This document shows positions 1 to 7,452 of a DNA stretch of 64,000 nucleotides, piece by piece. The notes below the pieces were generated by a model, which searched no databases, was not told the origin of the DNA, and saw only the letters and a list, made by a program, of their open reading frames with translations. Each line of letters begins with the position of its first letter. Within the stretch, counting starts at the first letter, position 1. This DNA is from Aestuariivita sp. (GTDB taxonomy: Bacteria; Pseudomonadota; Alphaproteobacteria; Rhodobacterales; Rhodobacteraceae), in contig JAGYKE010000004.1 of NCBI GenBank assembly GCA_018401465.1, positions 2,015,857-2,079,856 of the forward strand, given 5' to 3'. Both the position numbers and the translations under genes were made by a program.

Positions 1-309
1 GACCACGGGCTTGGGGTATTCGAACAGCTTGGCGTTCAGCCGGTATTCGTCGCACCAGAAGCGGCGGCCATAGTCGAAATCGCCCGCCGTGCCGGTGGCA
101 TAAAGCTCGGCGATGTCGCCGCCCGCGCAGAAGGCCTTGTCGCCCGCCGCGTCGAAGAGGATCAGCGCAACGCTGTCATCCGCGCGCCAATGGTCGATTG
201 CGGCCTCGATCGCGGTGCACATCTCGTAGGTCATCGCGTTCAGCGCCGCGGGTCGGTTCAGCGTGATGCGCCCTGCGCGTCCTTCGATGCGGATTTCGAC
301 GTCGCTCAT
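1..309 (-). CDS. 3-hydroxyisobutyryl-CoA hydrolase (enoyl-CoA hydratase family), 3' end outside window
   Basis: Only the first 103 codons are visible; the gene runs off the left edge. The protein begins MSDVEIRIEGRAGRITLNRP and carries the crotonase oxyanion-hole region FCAGGDIAELY, followed by WCDEYRLNAKLFEYPKP. That arrangement (GGD-I-x-x-LY, then DEYRLN and a YPKP turn) is typical of 3-hydroxyisobutyryl-CoA hydrolases rather than plain enoyl-CoA hydratases. In valine degradation the enzyme releases 3-hydroxyisobutyrate from its CoA ester in the cytoplasm. It lies downstream of isobutyryl-CoA dehydrogenase on the same strand with a 61-bp gap, and both serve the same pathway. The start ATG at 309 follows a G-rich Shine-Dalgarno-like run. 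The specific substrate is inferred from family resemblance and context; the crotonase fold is certain. Confidence 0.85.
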   Translation of the reverse strand, partial: MSDVEIRIEGRAGRITLNRPAALNAMTYEMCTAIEAAIDHWRADDSVALILFDAAGDKAFCAGGDIAELYATGTAGDFDYGRRFWCDEYRLNAKLFEYPKPVV

Positions 310-345
310 GCCGCCCCCCGAGTTTTCTGTGAATACTCGCAACCA

Positions 346-366
346 CGATTATTCGCAGAATAATCG
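346..366. promoter_or_regulatory. Perfect AT-rich palindrome, probable operator
   Basis: Arms CGATTATTC (346-354) and GAATAATCG (358-366) are perfect reverse complements around a GCA centre. A further near-match half site, GAATACTCG, lies at 331-339. The element fills most of the 61-bp gap between isobutyryl-CoA dehydrogenase and the hydrolase gene and is strikingly AT-rich for this genome. The size and symmetry fit a dimeric regulator site controlling the hydrolase gene. No U-tract follows, so a terminator is less likely. The regulator is not identified. Confidence 0.5.
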
Positions 367-370
367 ACCA

Positions 371-1516
371 TCACCCGCGTTCCGCCAACATATGGCGCGC
401 GACGATCACGCGCATGATCTCGTTGGTGCCCTCCAGAATCTGGTGCACCCGCAGGTCGCGCACCAGCTTTTCGATCCCGTAATCGGCGAGGTAACCGTAG
501 CCGCCATGCAGCTGCAGGCACTGGTCCACCACCTTGGATCCGGCCTCGGTCACGAATTTCTTCGCCATGGCGCAGAACTTGGTGGCGTCCGGCGCGCCCT
601 GGTCGAGCTTCCAAGCTGCCTGCCGCAGGAAGGTGCGCGCGGCCTGCAATTCGATCTCCATGTCGGCCAGCCGCCATTGCAGGCCTTGAAACTGGTCGAT
701 GCTCTGACCGAAGGCCTTGCGCTCGCCCATGTAGCGCAGCGTCGCGTCAAGCGCGGTCTGCGCGGCCCCCAGCGAACAGGCCGCGATGTTCAGACGCCCC
801 CCGTCCAGACCCATCATCGCATAGCGGAAGCCATGGCCTTCCTCGCCCACAAGGTTGTCCGCGGGCACCTGGCAATCGTCGAACTGGACCTGCGCCGTGG
901 GCTGTGACCGCCAGCCCATCTTCTCTTCCAGCCCGCCGAAGGACAGTCCGGGCGTGCCGTCCTCTACGTAAAGCGTCGATATGCCCTTCGGGCCCTCGCC
1001 CCCGGTGCGCACCATGCAGACATAGGCGTCCGAATAGCCCCCGCCCGAGATGAAGGCCTTGGTCCCGTTCAAGACATAACCGTCATTCGACCGCTCGGCC
1101 CGCGTCTTCAGCGCCGCCGCGTCCGACCCTGACCCCGGTTCGGTGAGGCAGTAGGACAGGACCGTGTTCAGCGCCAGCACGTCCGGCATGACCCGCGCCT
1201 TCAGCTCTTCGCCCGCGAAACTGTCGAGCATCCGCGCGCACATGTTGTGGATCGACAGGAATGCCGCCACCGAAGGGCAGGCCATCGACAGCGCCTCGAA
1301 GACCAACGTCGCGTCAAGCCGCCCCAGCCCCGCGCCGCCCGCCTCTTCCGAAACGTAAAGCCCGCCAAAGCCCAGCACGCCCACACGCGGCCAAAGCTCT
1401 TTCGGGATCGTGCCTTCGGCCTCCCATTGGCGGGCGAAGGGGGCGATATGCTCCTGCCCAAAGGCATGGGCCATGTCGAAGATGGCGGTCTGTTCCTCGG
1501 TCAGCGCGAAATCCAC
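371..1516 (-). CDS. Isobutyryl-CoA dehydrogenase (acyl-CoA dehydrogenase family)
   Basis: A 381-residue FAD-dependent acyl-CoA dehydrogenase of normal length. The middle domain has the flavin-contacting YCLTEPGSGSDAAA and KAFISGGG segments. The C-terminal helical domain has QCLQLHGGYGYL and the catalytic-base region LEGTNEIMR near residue 362. The IHNMCARMLDSF and HQILEGTNEIM context resembles isobutyryl-CoA dehydrogenases (ACAD8 type), which convert isobutyryl-CoA to methacrylyl-CoA in valine catabolism and pass electrons to ETF. Neighbours support this: a 3-hydroxyisobutyryl-CoA hydrolase downstream and methylmalonate-semialdehyde dehydrogenase upstream on the same strand. The start at 1516 follows a GGAGGACA-type ribosome binding site. 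A short-branched acyl-CoA substrate other than isobutyryl-CoA remains possible. Confidence 0.9.
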   Translation of the reverse strand: MDFALTEEQTAIFDMAHAFGQEHIAPFARQWEAEGTIPKELWPRVGVLGFGGLYVSEEAGGAGLGRLDATLVFEALSMACPSVAAFLSIHNMCARMLDSFAGEELKARVMPDVLALNTVLSYCLTEPGSGSDAAALKTRAERSNDGYVLNGTKAFISGGGYSDAYVCMVRTGGEGPKGISTLYVEDGTPGLSFGGLEEKMGWRSQPTAQVQFDDCQVPADNLVGEEGHGFRYAMMGLDGGRLNIAACSLGAAQTALDATLRYMGERKAFGQSIDQFQGLQWRLADMEIELQAARTFLRQAAWKLDQGAPDATKFCAMAKKFVTEAGSKVVDQCLQLHGGYGYLADYGIEKLVRDLRVHQILEGTNEIMRVIVARHMLAERG

Positions 1517-1542
1517 GGGGTGTCCTCCCTTCCGGCGACGGA

Positions 1543-1565
1543 TTAATTGAACAAACGTTAATTAA
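1543..1565. promoter_or_regulatory. AT-rich inverted repeat upstream of isobutyryl-CoA dehydrogenase
   Basis: Within 50 bp upstream of the dehydrogenase start lies an AT-rich stretch with TTAATT at 1543-1548 and AATTAA at 1560-1565, separated by an ACAAACG core. It is the only such AT-rich segment in the 190-bp gap from 1517 to 1706, the rest of which shows no gene. Position and symmetry suggest a promoter or operator for the valine genes. I cannot assign a regulator: the spacing does not match CtrA (TTAA-N7-TTAA) and it differs from the palindrome at 346-366. Confidence 0.35.
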
Positions 1566-1706
1566 CCCGGCGTCAGACAGCGATCAATCGGCAATACTGC
1601 AAACTGGCCTTGCACCGAAGAACCATGGCATGGTGAGGCCGCTCGCCAGGCGCTGCCGGTCCGCAGATCAGCCTGTCCCGGGAGGGGGGGCGCAGGGAGG
1701 ATTTGG

Positions 1707-2318
1707 TCAGAGAAGCAGTACCTGCGTGCCGATCTGCACCATGCCGTAGAGTTCCTCGATATGCGGGTTGTAAAGCCCGATACAGCCCGAAGAGCTTTGC
1801 CGTCCGATCTTGCGCGTATCATGCGTGCCGTGGATCAGATAGGCGGGCCAGGTGAGGTACAGCGCATGCGTGCCCAGCGGATTTCCGGGGCCCGCCGGCA
1901 TGAAGACGGGCAGGCTCGGGTCGCGCTGGCGCATGTTCTCGGTCGGCGTCCAGGTCGGGCCGGTCGTCTTTCGGACGATCGACGTGCGACCGCGCCGGGT
2001 CATTTCGTCGGTCATCGGCACCGACGACGGGTAAAGGCGATAGGTTTGCCCGTCCGGCCCCCAGTAATGGACCGCGCGGCTTGAGATATCGGCGAGGATC
2101 GCGCCATCGCCCAGCCGGTCGAAATGATCTTGCCAGTTGCGCGTCTTGAACGACGACACGTTGCGGCGTACCGGCTGCTGGTCGCGTATCACCGGTTCGT
2201 TCTGGGGAAAGGCGAGGTTCCAGCTGTCCGGGGTCTGGGCGCGAGCGACGGCCGGGGCCATCAATGCGGCGCCTGTCGCCAGAAGCATGCTGCGTCGGGA
2301 AAACTTGGGATCGGCCAT
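1707..2318 (-). CDS. L,D-transpeptidase (YkuD domain), Tat-exported
   Basis: A 203-residue secreted protein. The N-terminus has a twin-arginine signal (SRRSMLLATGAAL, then an AVARAQ cleavage site). The C-terminal third is a YkuD catalytic domain with LIHGTHDTRKIGRQSSSGCI, the H-G-T then S-S-G-C pattern in which the cysteine near residue 179 is the nucleophile. Such enzymes make 3-3 cross-links in peptidoglycan or anchor lipoproteins to it, in the periplasm. I prefer ATG 2318 over the in-frame ATG at 2330 because a GGAG lies six bases before 2318, while the upstream ATG has almost no spacing to an AGG. The gene sits between two valine-degradation genes on the same strand with no obvious functional link. 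Which linkage it makes cannot be told from sequence. Confidence 0.85.
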   Translation of the reverse strand: MADPKFSRRSMLLATGAALMAPAVARAQTPDSWNLAFPQNEPVIRDQQPVRRNVSSFKTRNWQDHFDRLGDGAILADISSRAVHYWGPDGQTYRLYPSSVPMTDEMTRRGRTSIVRKTTGPTWTPTENMRQRDPSLPVFMPAGPGNPLGTHALYLTWPAYLIHGTHDTRKIGRQSSSGCIGLYNPHIEELYGMVQIGTQVLLL

Positions 2319-2420
2319 GCGGGTCTCCATCCTGAAAGAACGGGTGTGGTGGCGCGATGCTATACCGCAACCGGACCGCCCGCAAAAGGCCGGAAAGCCT
2401 CACGTTTCTGTGGGTGTGGC

Positions 2421-2444
2421 GGGGCGGCGGCGCACCGCCGCCCC
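2421..2444 (-). terminator. GC-rich hairpin downstream of mmsA
   Basis: A perfect 10-bp stem (GGGGCGGCGG / CCGCCGCCCC) with a CGCA loop begins 9 bases after the mmsA stop codon. There is no U-tract on either strand, so it may act as an mRNA-stabilising or Rho-assisted end rather than a classical intrinsic terminator. Confidence 0.45.
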
Positions 2445-2452
2445 GGACCCGG

Positions 2453-3952
2453 TCACTCCATCACGGGGATCGAGAACTCGCCGCCTTCCTTGATGCCCGA
2501 CGGCCAGCGCGCCGTGATCGTTTTGGTGCGCGTGTAGAACTTGAACGCGTCGGGGCCATGCTGGTTCAGGTCGCCGAACATGGATTTCTTCCAGCCGCCG
2601 AAGGTGTGATAGGCCAGCGGCACCGGGATCGGCACGTTCACGCCCACCATGCCGATGTTGATGCGGTTCGCGAAATCGCGCGCGGTGTCGCCGTCGCGGG
2701 TGAAGATCGCGGTGCCGTTGCCGTATTCGTGGTCCATCGCCAGCTTCAGCGCCTCTTCATAGGTCTTGGCGCGCACCGTGGACAGGACGGGCCCGAAGAT
2801 TTCCATCTTGTAGATGTCCATGTCGGCGGTGACATTGTCGAACAGGTGCGGGCCCACGAAGAAGCCGTTCTCGTAGCCCTGCAGGTTGAAGTCGCGACCG
2901 TCCACGACCAGCGTCGCGCCCTGATCGACACCCGTCTGCACGAGGCGTTCGATGTTCGCCTTCGCCGCCGCCGTCACGACGGGGCCGTAATCCACGTCAT
3001 TGCCTGCGGTATAGGGGCCGACCTTAAGCTTCTCGATCCGCGGCACCAGCTTTGCGATCAGCCGGTCGGCGGTCTCGTCCCCTACCGGCACCGCCACCGA
3101 AATCGCCATGCAGCGTTCGCCTGCCGCGCCATAGCCCGCACCGACCAGCGCGTCGGCCGCCTGATCGAGGTCGGCGTCCGGCATGATGATCATGTGGTTC
3201 TTCGCGCCGCCGAAGCACTGCACGCGCTTGCCGTTCGCGCAGCCGGTCGAATAGATGTATTCGGCGATCGGGGTGGACCCGACGAAGCCGATCGACTGGA
3301 TCACCGGGTGATGCAGGATGGCGTCCACCGCCTCCTTGTCGCCGTTGACGACCTGCAGCACGCCCTTGGGCAGGCCTGCTTCCTCCATCAACGCGGCCAG
3401 CATCAGCGGCACGGACGGGTCACGCTCGGACGGCTTGAGGATGAAGGCATTGCCGCAGGCGATTGCGGGCGCGAACATCCACATCGGGATCATGGCGGGG
3501 AAGTTGAAGGGCGTGATACCCGCCGTGACGCCAAGCGGCTGGCGCATCGAGTACATGTCGATGCCGGGGCCCGCGCTGTCGGTGAATTCGCCCTTCAGCA
3601 GATGCGGCGCGCCGATGCAGTATTCCACCACTTCGAGGCCCCGCTGCACGTCGCCCTTGGCGTCGGGCAGGGTCTTGCCGTGTTCGCGGCTCAGCGCCTC
3701 GGCCAGCTTGTCCATGTCGCGGTTGAGCAGATGCACGAAGTTCATCATGACGCGCGCGCGGCGCTGCGGATTGGTCGCGGCCCAGGCGGGCTGTGCGGCG
3801 GCGGCGATCTCGACCGCGCGGTTCACTTCCGCGGTGGAGGCCAGCGGCACCTTCGCCTGCACTTCTCCGGTCGCAGGGTTGAAGACATCGGCAAAGCGGC
3901 CCGACGTGCCCTTCACATGCGCTCCATTCAGATAATGGGTCAGTTCCTGCAT
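2453..3952 (-). CDS. mmsA: CoA-acylating methylmalonate-semialdehyde dehydrogenase
   Basis: A 499-residue aldehyde dehydrogenase, the usual MmsA length. It oxidises methylmalonate semialdehyde to propionyl-CoA with NAD and CoA, the last step of valine degradation. Visible signatures are GVTAGITPFNFPAM (near 141-154), the catalytic loop YGAAGERCMA with Cys281, and NHMIIMPDADLDQA, all characteristic of MmsA rather than generic aldehyde dehydrogenases. ATG 3952 is chosen because GAGGGAG lies about 7 bases upstream. A longer in-frame extension to 4030 exists but would run into the divergent LysR promoter region and lacks family similarity. The divergent LysR gene may regulate it. Confidence 0.95.
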   Translation of the reverse strand: MQELTHYLNGAHVKGTSGRFADVFNPATGEVQAKVPLASTAEVNRAVEIAAAAQPAWAATNPQRRARVMMNFVHLLNRDMDKLAEALSREHGKTLPDAKGDVQRGLEVVEYCIGAPHLLKGEFTDSAGPGIDMYSMRQPLGVTAGITPFNFPAMIPMWMFAPAIACGNAFILKPSERDPSVPLMLAALMEEAGLPKGVLQVVNGDKEAVDAILHHPVIQSIGFVGSTPIAEYIYSTGCANGKRVQCFGGAKNHMIIMPDADLDQAADALVGAGYGAAGERCMAISVAVPVGDETADRLIAKLVPRIEKLKVGPYTAGNDVDYGPVVTAAAKANIERLVQTGVDQGATLVVDGRDFNLQGYENGFFVGPHLFDNVTADMDIYKMEIFGPVLSTVRAKTYEEALKLAMDHEYGNGTAIFTRDGDTARDFANRINIGMVGVNVPIPVPLAYHTFGGWKKSMFGDLNQHGPDAFKFYTRTKTITARWPSGIKEGGEFSIPVME

Positions 3953-4068
3953 CGTCTTTCTCCCTCGTGAAAATGGCGTGGCGCGGACAATAGGCTTGCA
4001 TGAATCCCGTGAACAGAGGCAAGATTTCAAAGACGATTTGCAGGAATACCAGAACGAGGGGGCAGGGT

Positions 4069-4965
4069 ATGGAGCCGAACTGGGACGATCTGCGTGTCTT
4101 TCTGCATGTCTCGCGCGAAGAAAGCCTGTCGGGTGCGGGCAAGAAGCTGCGCCTCGATCCGGCCACTGTCGGCCGTCGCGTCGCCCGGCTCGAAGCCGCG
4201 ATGGACACGGTGCTCTTCATCAAGTCGCCGCAGGGCTACAGCCTGACCGCCTCGGGGGAACGGCTGCTTGCCCATGCCGAGGCCGCCGAACAGGCCATGC
4301 GCGCAGGCTCCGACGCGCTGTCGGGTCCGGGCGACCGGCTTGCCGGTCAGGTGCGCATCGGCGCGCCCGACGGCTGTGCGAACTACCTCCTGCCGCAGGT
4401 CTGCGCCGCCATCGCGGATGAAAATCCCGATCTCGACATCCAGATCGTGGCGCTGCCCCGCATCGCCAACCTGACCCGGCGCGAAGCCGACCTTGCCATT
4501 ACGGTCAGTCCGCCCACGGCGGGCGCCTTTGCCGTCGACCGGATCACCGATTACCGCCTGCACGTGGTCGCCGCGCGCCAGTACCTGCGCAACCGCGCGC
4601 CCATCACCACGCCCGAAGACCTCAAGGCGCACCGCTTCATCGGCTATATCCCCGACATGATCTACGACGCCGATCTCGACTATCTCGGTGCGCTGGGGAT
4701 CGAACGCGTGGCGCTTGCCTCGAATTCGGTCCCGGTGCAGCTGCGCATGTGCCAGCAGGGCCACGGGCTTTGTGTCGCGCATGATTTCGCGCTGCCCTCG
4801 CACGGGATGCTGCGCAAGGTGCTGCCTGACCAGATCAGCCTCACGCGCAGCTTCCACCTGGTCCGGCATGTGGGCGACCGCAAGAGCGACCGGCTCAACC
4901 GCTTCTCCGAACGCCTCTGCGCCGGGCTCCGGGCCGAGGTGGAAAGGCTCGAATCGCTGACCTAA
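4069..4965 (+). CDS. LysR family transcriptional regulator, divergent from mmsA
   Basis: A 298-residue LysR-type regulator. The N-terminal winged helix-turn-helix covers about residues 5-65 (WDDLRVFLHVSREESLSGAG, then VGRRVARLEA), followed by a linker helix and a periplasmic-binding-protein-like effector domain that includes GQVRIGAPDGCANYLLP. The start ATG at 4069 has GAGGG upstream; an earlier in-frame ATG at 4000 gives a non-homologous extension. The HTH begins PNWDDLRVFL, as in the LysR subgroup often found beside mmsA in alphaproteobacteria. Its 116-bp divergent spacing from mmsA suggests it controls that gene and itself from shared DNA. The effector is unknown; a valine catabolite is an inference. 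Confidence 0.88.
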   Translation: MEPNWDDLRVFLHVSREESLSGAGKKLRLDPATVGRRVARLEAAMDTVLFIKSPQGYSLTASGERLLAHAEAAEQAMRAGSDALSGPGDRLAGQVRIGAPDGCANYLLPQVCAAIADENPDLDIQIVALPRIANLTRREADLAITVSPPTAGAFAVDRITDYRLHVVAARQYLRNRAPITTPEDLKAHRFIGYIPDMIYDADLDYLGALGIERVALASNSVPVQLRMCQQGHGLCVAHDFALPSHGMLRKVLPDQISLTRSFHLVRHVGDRKSDRLNRFSERLCAGLRAEVERLESLT

Positions 4966-4971
4966 CGACAC

Positions 4972-5000
4972 TTGACAGCTGCAAACATTGCGAAGACCCT
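4972..5000 (+). promoter_or_regulatory. Weak promoter candidate for the CBS-domain gene
   Basis: A consensus -35 TTGACA at 4972-4977 lies 17 bp before a poor -10 (GACCCT, 4995-5000), 35 bases upstream of the CBS gene start. The -35 is good and the -10 is not, so this is only a candidate. Confidence 0.25.
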
Positions 5001-5034
5001 GTTGAAAACGAAAGAAAATAACAGGGAGTATGCC

Positions 5035-5469
5035 ATGCTGGTACACCAGATCCTGAAATCCAAGGCCAGCGCCGACGTCGTGACGGTGCAATCGGGCACC
5101 CGCGTGGCCGAGGCGGCGCGCCTTCTGGCGGAACGTCGCATCGGCACGGTGGTCGTGTCGGATGACGGAGTGACCGCGCTTGGCATCTTGTCGGAACGCG
5201 ACATCGTGCGCGAACTGGCGCGGTCGGGGGGCGGGTGTCTTGACCACCAAGTCGACGATTACATGACGCGCGACATCGTCACCTGCACCGCGGAGATGGA
5301 GGCCGATGTCGTGCTCCAGACCATGACCGACGGCCGTTTCCGCCACATGCCGGTGGTCGAGGACGGGCGCATGATCGGGTTGATCACGCTGGGCGACGTG
5401 GTCAAGGCGCGCCTGTCGGAATTGTCGATGGAGAAATCGGCCCTCGAAGGCATGATCATGGGGTACTGA
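5035..5469 (+). CDS. CBS-domain pair protein
   Basis: A 144-residue stand-alone Bateman module with two CBS motifs and no attached enzyme. The first runs over about residues 1-70 (ILKSKASADVVTVQSGTRVAEAARLL and IGTVVVSDDG, with GILSERDIVREL); the second ends with MPVVEDGRMIGLITLGDVVKARL. Such modules bind adenine nucleotides and act as energy or redox sensors, usually on a partner protein that cannot be identified here. The ATG at 5035 follows AGGGAG at a good distance. It is followed by coaD on the same strand with an 85-bp gap, so the two may be independent. Confidence 0.9.
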   Translation: MLVHQILKSKASADVVTVQSGTRVAEAARLLAERRIGTVVVSDDGVTALGILSERDIVRELARSGGGCLDHQVDDYMTRDIVTCTAEMEADVVLQTMTDGRFRHMPVVEDGRMIGLITLGDVVKARLSELSMEKSALEGMIMGY

Positions 5470-5554
5470 CGCAGCCCGCGCCCCGGCCCTTGCAATCCGC
5501 GCGCGGTTCTGTTTGCGTGCCGCAAAAATCAAGGGGACAGGAGGACACAACGCC

Positions 5555-6052
5555 ATGCGCGTCGGTCTTTATCCGGGGACATTCGACCCCATCACGCTGG
5601 GTCATATCGACATCATCCGGCGCGCCGCGACACTGGTCGACCGTCTGGTCATCGGGGTCGCGATCAACCGCGACAAGGGTCCGCTCTTCACGCTGGAAGA
5701 CCGCGTCGCCATGATCGAGGCCGAAAGCCGCGGTCTTTCCGCACAGACCGGCACCGAGATCGTCGTCCATCCCTTCGAGAACCTGTTGATCGACTGTGCC
5801 CGCGACGTGGGCGCGCAAGTCATCGTGCGGGGCCTTCGGGCGGTCGCCGATTTCGAATACGAATACCAGATGGTCGGGATGAACCGCGTGCTCGACGACA
5901 GCATCGAGACCGTCTTCCTCATGGCCGAGGCGCGCCATCAGGCCATCGCCTCCAAGCTGGTGAAGGAAATCGCGCGGCTGGGCGGCGACGTGTCGAAGTT
6001 CGTCACACCCGCCGTGAACACCGCGCTGAAGGAGCGGATGGGCGCGCGCTGA
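5555..6052 (+). CDS. coaD: Phosphopantetheine adenylyltransferase
   Basis: A 165-residue CoaD of standard length. It transfers AMP from ATP to 4'-phosphopantetheine, making dephospho-CoA, the penultimate step of coenzyme A synthesis. The N-terminus has the nucleotidyltransferase signature YPGTFDPITLGH (the TxGH motif at residues 14-17). Further hallmarks are VRGLRAVADFEYEYQMVGMN and the C-terminal ASKLVKEIARLGGDVSKFV. The start ATG at 5555 follows GGAGG with seven to eight bases of spacing. Hexameric cytoplasmic enzyme by family knowledge. Confidence 0.97.
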   Translation: MRVGLYPGTFDPITLGHIDIIRRAATLVDRLVIGVAINRDKGPLFTLEDRVAMIEAESRGLSAQTGTEIVVHPFENLLIDCARDVGAQVIVRGLRAVADFEYEYQMVGMNRVLDDSIETVFLMAEARHQAIASKLVKEIARLGGDVSKFVTPAVNTALKERMGAR

Positions 6053-6058
6053 GCCTCA

Positions 6059-6202
6059 TCAGCGCCAGAAGGCCAGCCATTCGATCAGGTCGGCCATCTT
6101 GCGCGCCAGAAAAAGCAGATGTTCGGTGCCATATAGCATCACATCGACCGTGATCGCCCCGAGGATCAGCAGGGCAAGCCCTAGGGCGATCTGGTTCGTC
6201 AT
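6059..6202 (-). CDS. Small single-pass membrane protein downstream of gap
   Basis: A 47-residue peptide starting MTNQIALGLALLILGAITVD, with one strong hydrophobic segment (about residues 4-24) and a charged amphipathic tail ending EWLAFWR. It lies 66 bp after the gap stop on the same strand and could be co-transcribed with it. I do not recognise a function; a small membrane peptide beside gap occurs in related genomes as far as I recall. ATG 6202 is preferred over an upstream in-frame start because the membrane segment then starts near the N-terminus. Confidence 0.6.
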   Translation of the reverse strand: MTNQIALGLALLILGAITVDVMLYGTEHLLFLARKMADLIEWLAFWR

Positions 6203-6268
6203 GGCGCGTCTGTCCGCTCGTGGTTCATGGCCCACACTGCCCCTCTGGGCTGTGTGGGGCAAGCCCGC

Positions 6269-7267
6269 TCAGACCCGCGCCATCGCCACGGCGACATCCG
6301 CCATGCGCACCGAGAAGCCCCACTCGTTGTCGTACCAGGCCAGCACCCGCACCAGCCGCCCGCCCACGACCCGCGTCTGGTCGGGCGCGAAGATCGAGCT
6401 TTCGCTCGTGTGGTTGAAGTCGATCGAGACGAGCGGTTCCGGCTCGTAGCCCATGACGCACTTCATCGGCCCTTCGACCGCCGCCTTCACGACGGCGTTC
6501 ACCTCGTCGGCCGTCACGTCGCGCCCGGCGGTGAAGGTCAGGTCGACCGCGCTCACATTGGCCGTCGGCACCCGGATGGCCGACCCGTCAAGCTTGCCCT
6601 TGAGTTCCGGCAGCACCTCGCCCAGCGCCTTGGCGGCACCCGTGGAGGTGGGCACCATCGACATGGCCGCAGCGCGCGCGCGGTAAAGGTCCTTGTGGCG
6701 CCGGTCATGGGTGGGCTGGTCGCCGGTATAGGCGTGGATCGTCGTCATGATACCCGCCTCGATCCCGATCGCGTCGTTCAGAACCTTCGCCAGCGGCGCG
6801 AGGCAATTCGTCGTGCAGGACCCGTTCGACACCATCACGTCACCCGCGGTGAGGCTTGCGTGGTTCACGCCATAGACGATGGTCTTCTGCACGTTCTTGG
6901 CAGGCGCCGAGATCAGGACCTTCTTCGCGCCCTGTGCCAGATGCACCTTCGCCTTCTCGCCGTCGTTGAAATTGCCCGTGCATTCCAGCACCACGTCGCA
7001 GCCCGACCAGTCGAGTTCTGCCGGATCATAGGTCGAATACATCCGCATCGGCCCCTGACCCACGTCCATCATTCCATCGGCAAGGGTCACGGGGCAGGGA
7101 TAGCGGCCATGCACGCTGTCGTATTTCAGCAGATGCGCCGCCGTCTCGATCGGGCCGGTCGCGTTCACCTTGACCACGCGGATATCGTCGCGCCCGCTCG
7201 AGGCGATATGCGACAGCGTGCAGCGCCCGATCCGTCCGAAGCCGTTGATCCCGACATTGATGGTCAT
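6269..7267 (-). CDS. gap: Type I glyceraldehyde-3-phosphate dehydrogenase
   Basis: A 332-residue GAPDH of normal length. It interconverts glyceraldehyde 3-phosphate and 1,3-bisphosphoglycerate. The N-terminal Rossmann fold has INGFGRIGR, and the catalytic segment is SNGSCTTNCLAPLAKV with Cys151. One departure is at the adenine-ribose position: the usual Asn-Asp of NAD-specific enzymes is Asn35-Ala36 here (VVKVNATG), which would relax exclusion of NADP. This may be a second, anabolic paralogue rather than the only GAPDH. A CceR-like site lies about 90 bp upstream and transketolase is nearby, both fitting central-carbon control. Confidence 0.94.
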   Translation of the reverse strand: MTINVGINGFGRIGRCTLSHIASSGRDDIRVVKVNATGPIETAAHLLKYDSVHGRYPCPVTLADGMMDVGQGPMRMYSTYDPAELDWSGCDVVLECTGNFNDGEKAKVHLAQGAKKVLISAPAKNVQKTIVYGVNHASLTAGDVMVSNGSCTTNCLAPLAKVLNDAIGIEAGIMTTIHAYTGDQPTHDRRHKDLYRARAAAMSMVPTSTGAAKALGEVLPELKGKLDGSAIRVPTANVSAVDLTFTAGRDVTADEVNAVVKAAVEGPMKCVMGYEPEPLVSIDFNHTSESSIFAPDQTRVVGGRLVRVLAWYDNEWGFSVRMADVAVAMARV

Positions 7268-7356
7268 GATGAACCCTCCTTCACTCTGTCCGCCTCGCCT
7301 CGGCCATACACAAGCCCCGCCCGTCCCGACAGACCAAAAGCGACGTGTTTAGAATG

Positions 7357-7370
7357 TGTTAGCGCAAACT
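7357..7370. promoter_or_regulatory. CceR-like operator upstream of gap
   Basis: TGTTAGCGCAAACT matches 12 of 14 positions of the palindrome TGTTAGCGCTAACA, which I recall as the site of CceR, the LacI-type central-carbon regulator of Rhodobacter sphaeroides. It sits between divergent gap (start 7267) and the DUF808 gene (start 7453), in a plausible promoter position for gap. The match is by eye and the regulator gene is not in view. Confidence 0.5.
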
Positions 7371-7452
7371 TCGGCGATTTGGCGCCACGGCTTGCCTTCA
7401 GGGCACGGCCCGTTACGCTGCTCGCCTGACGCAAGCCGGCAAAGGGCAGGGC

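Noticed and set aside
1543-1565. CtrA binding site
   Set aside because: TTAA tetramers are present but spaced by 11 bases, not 7.
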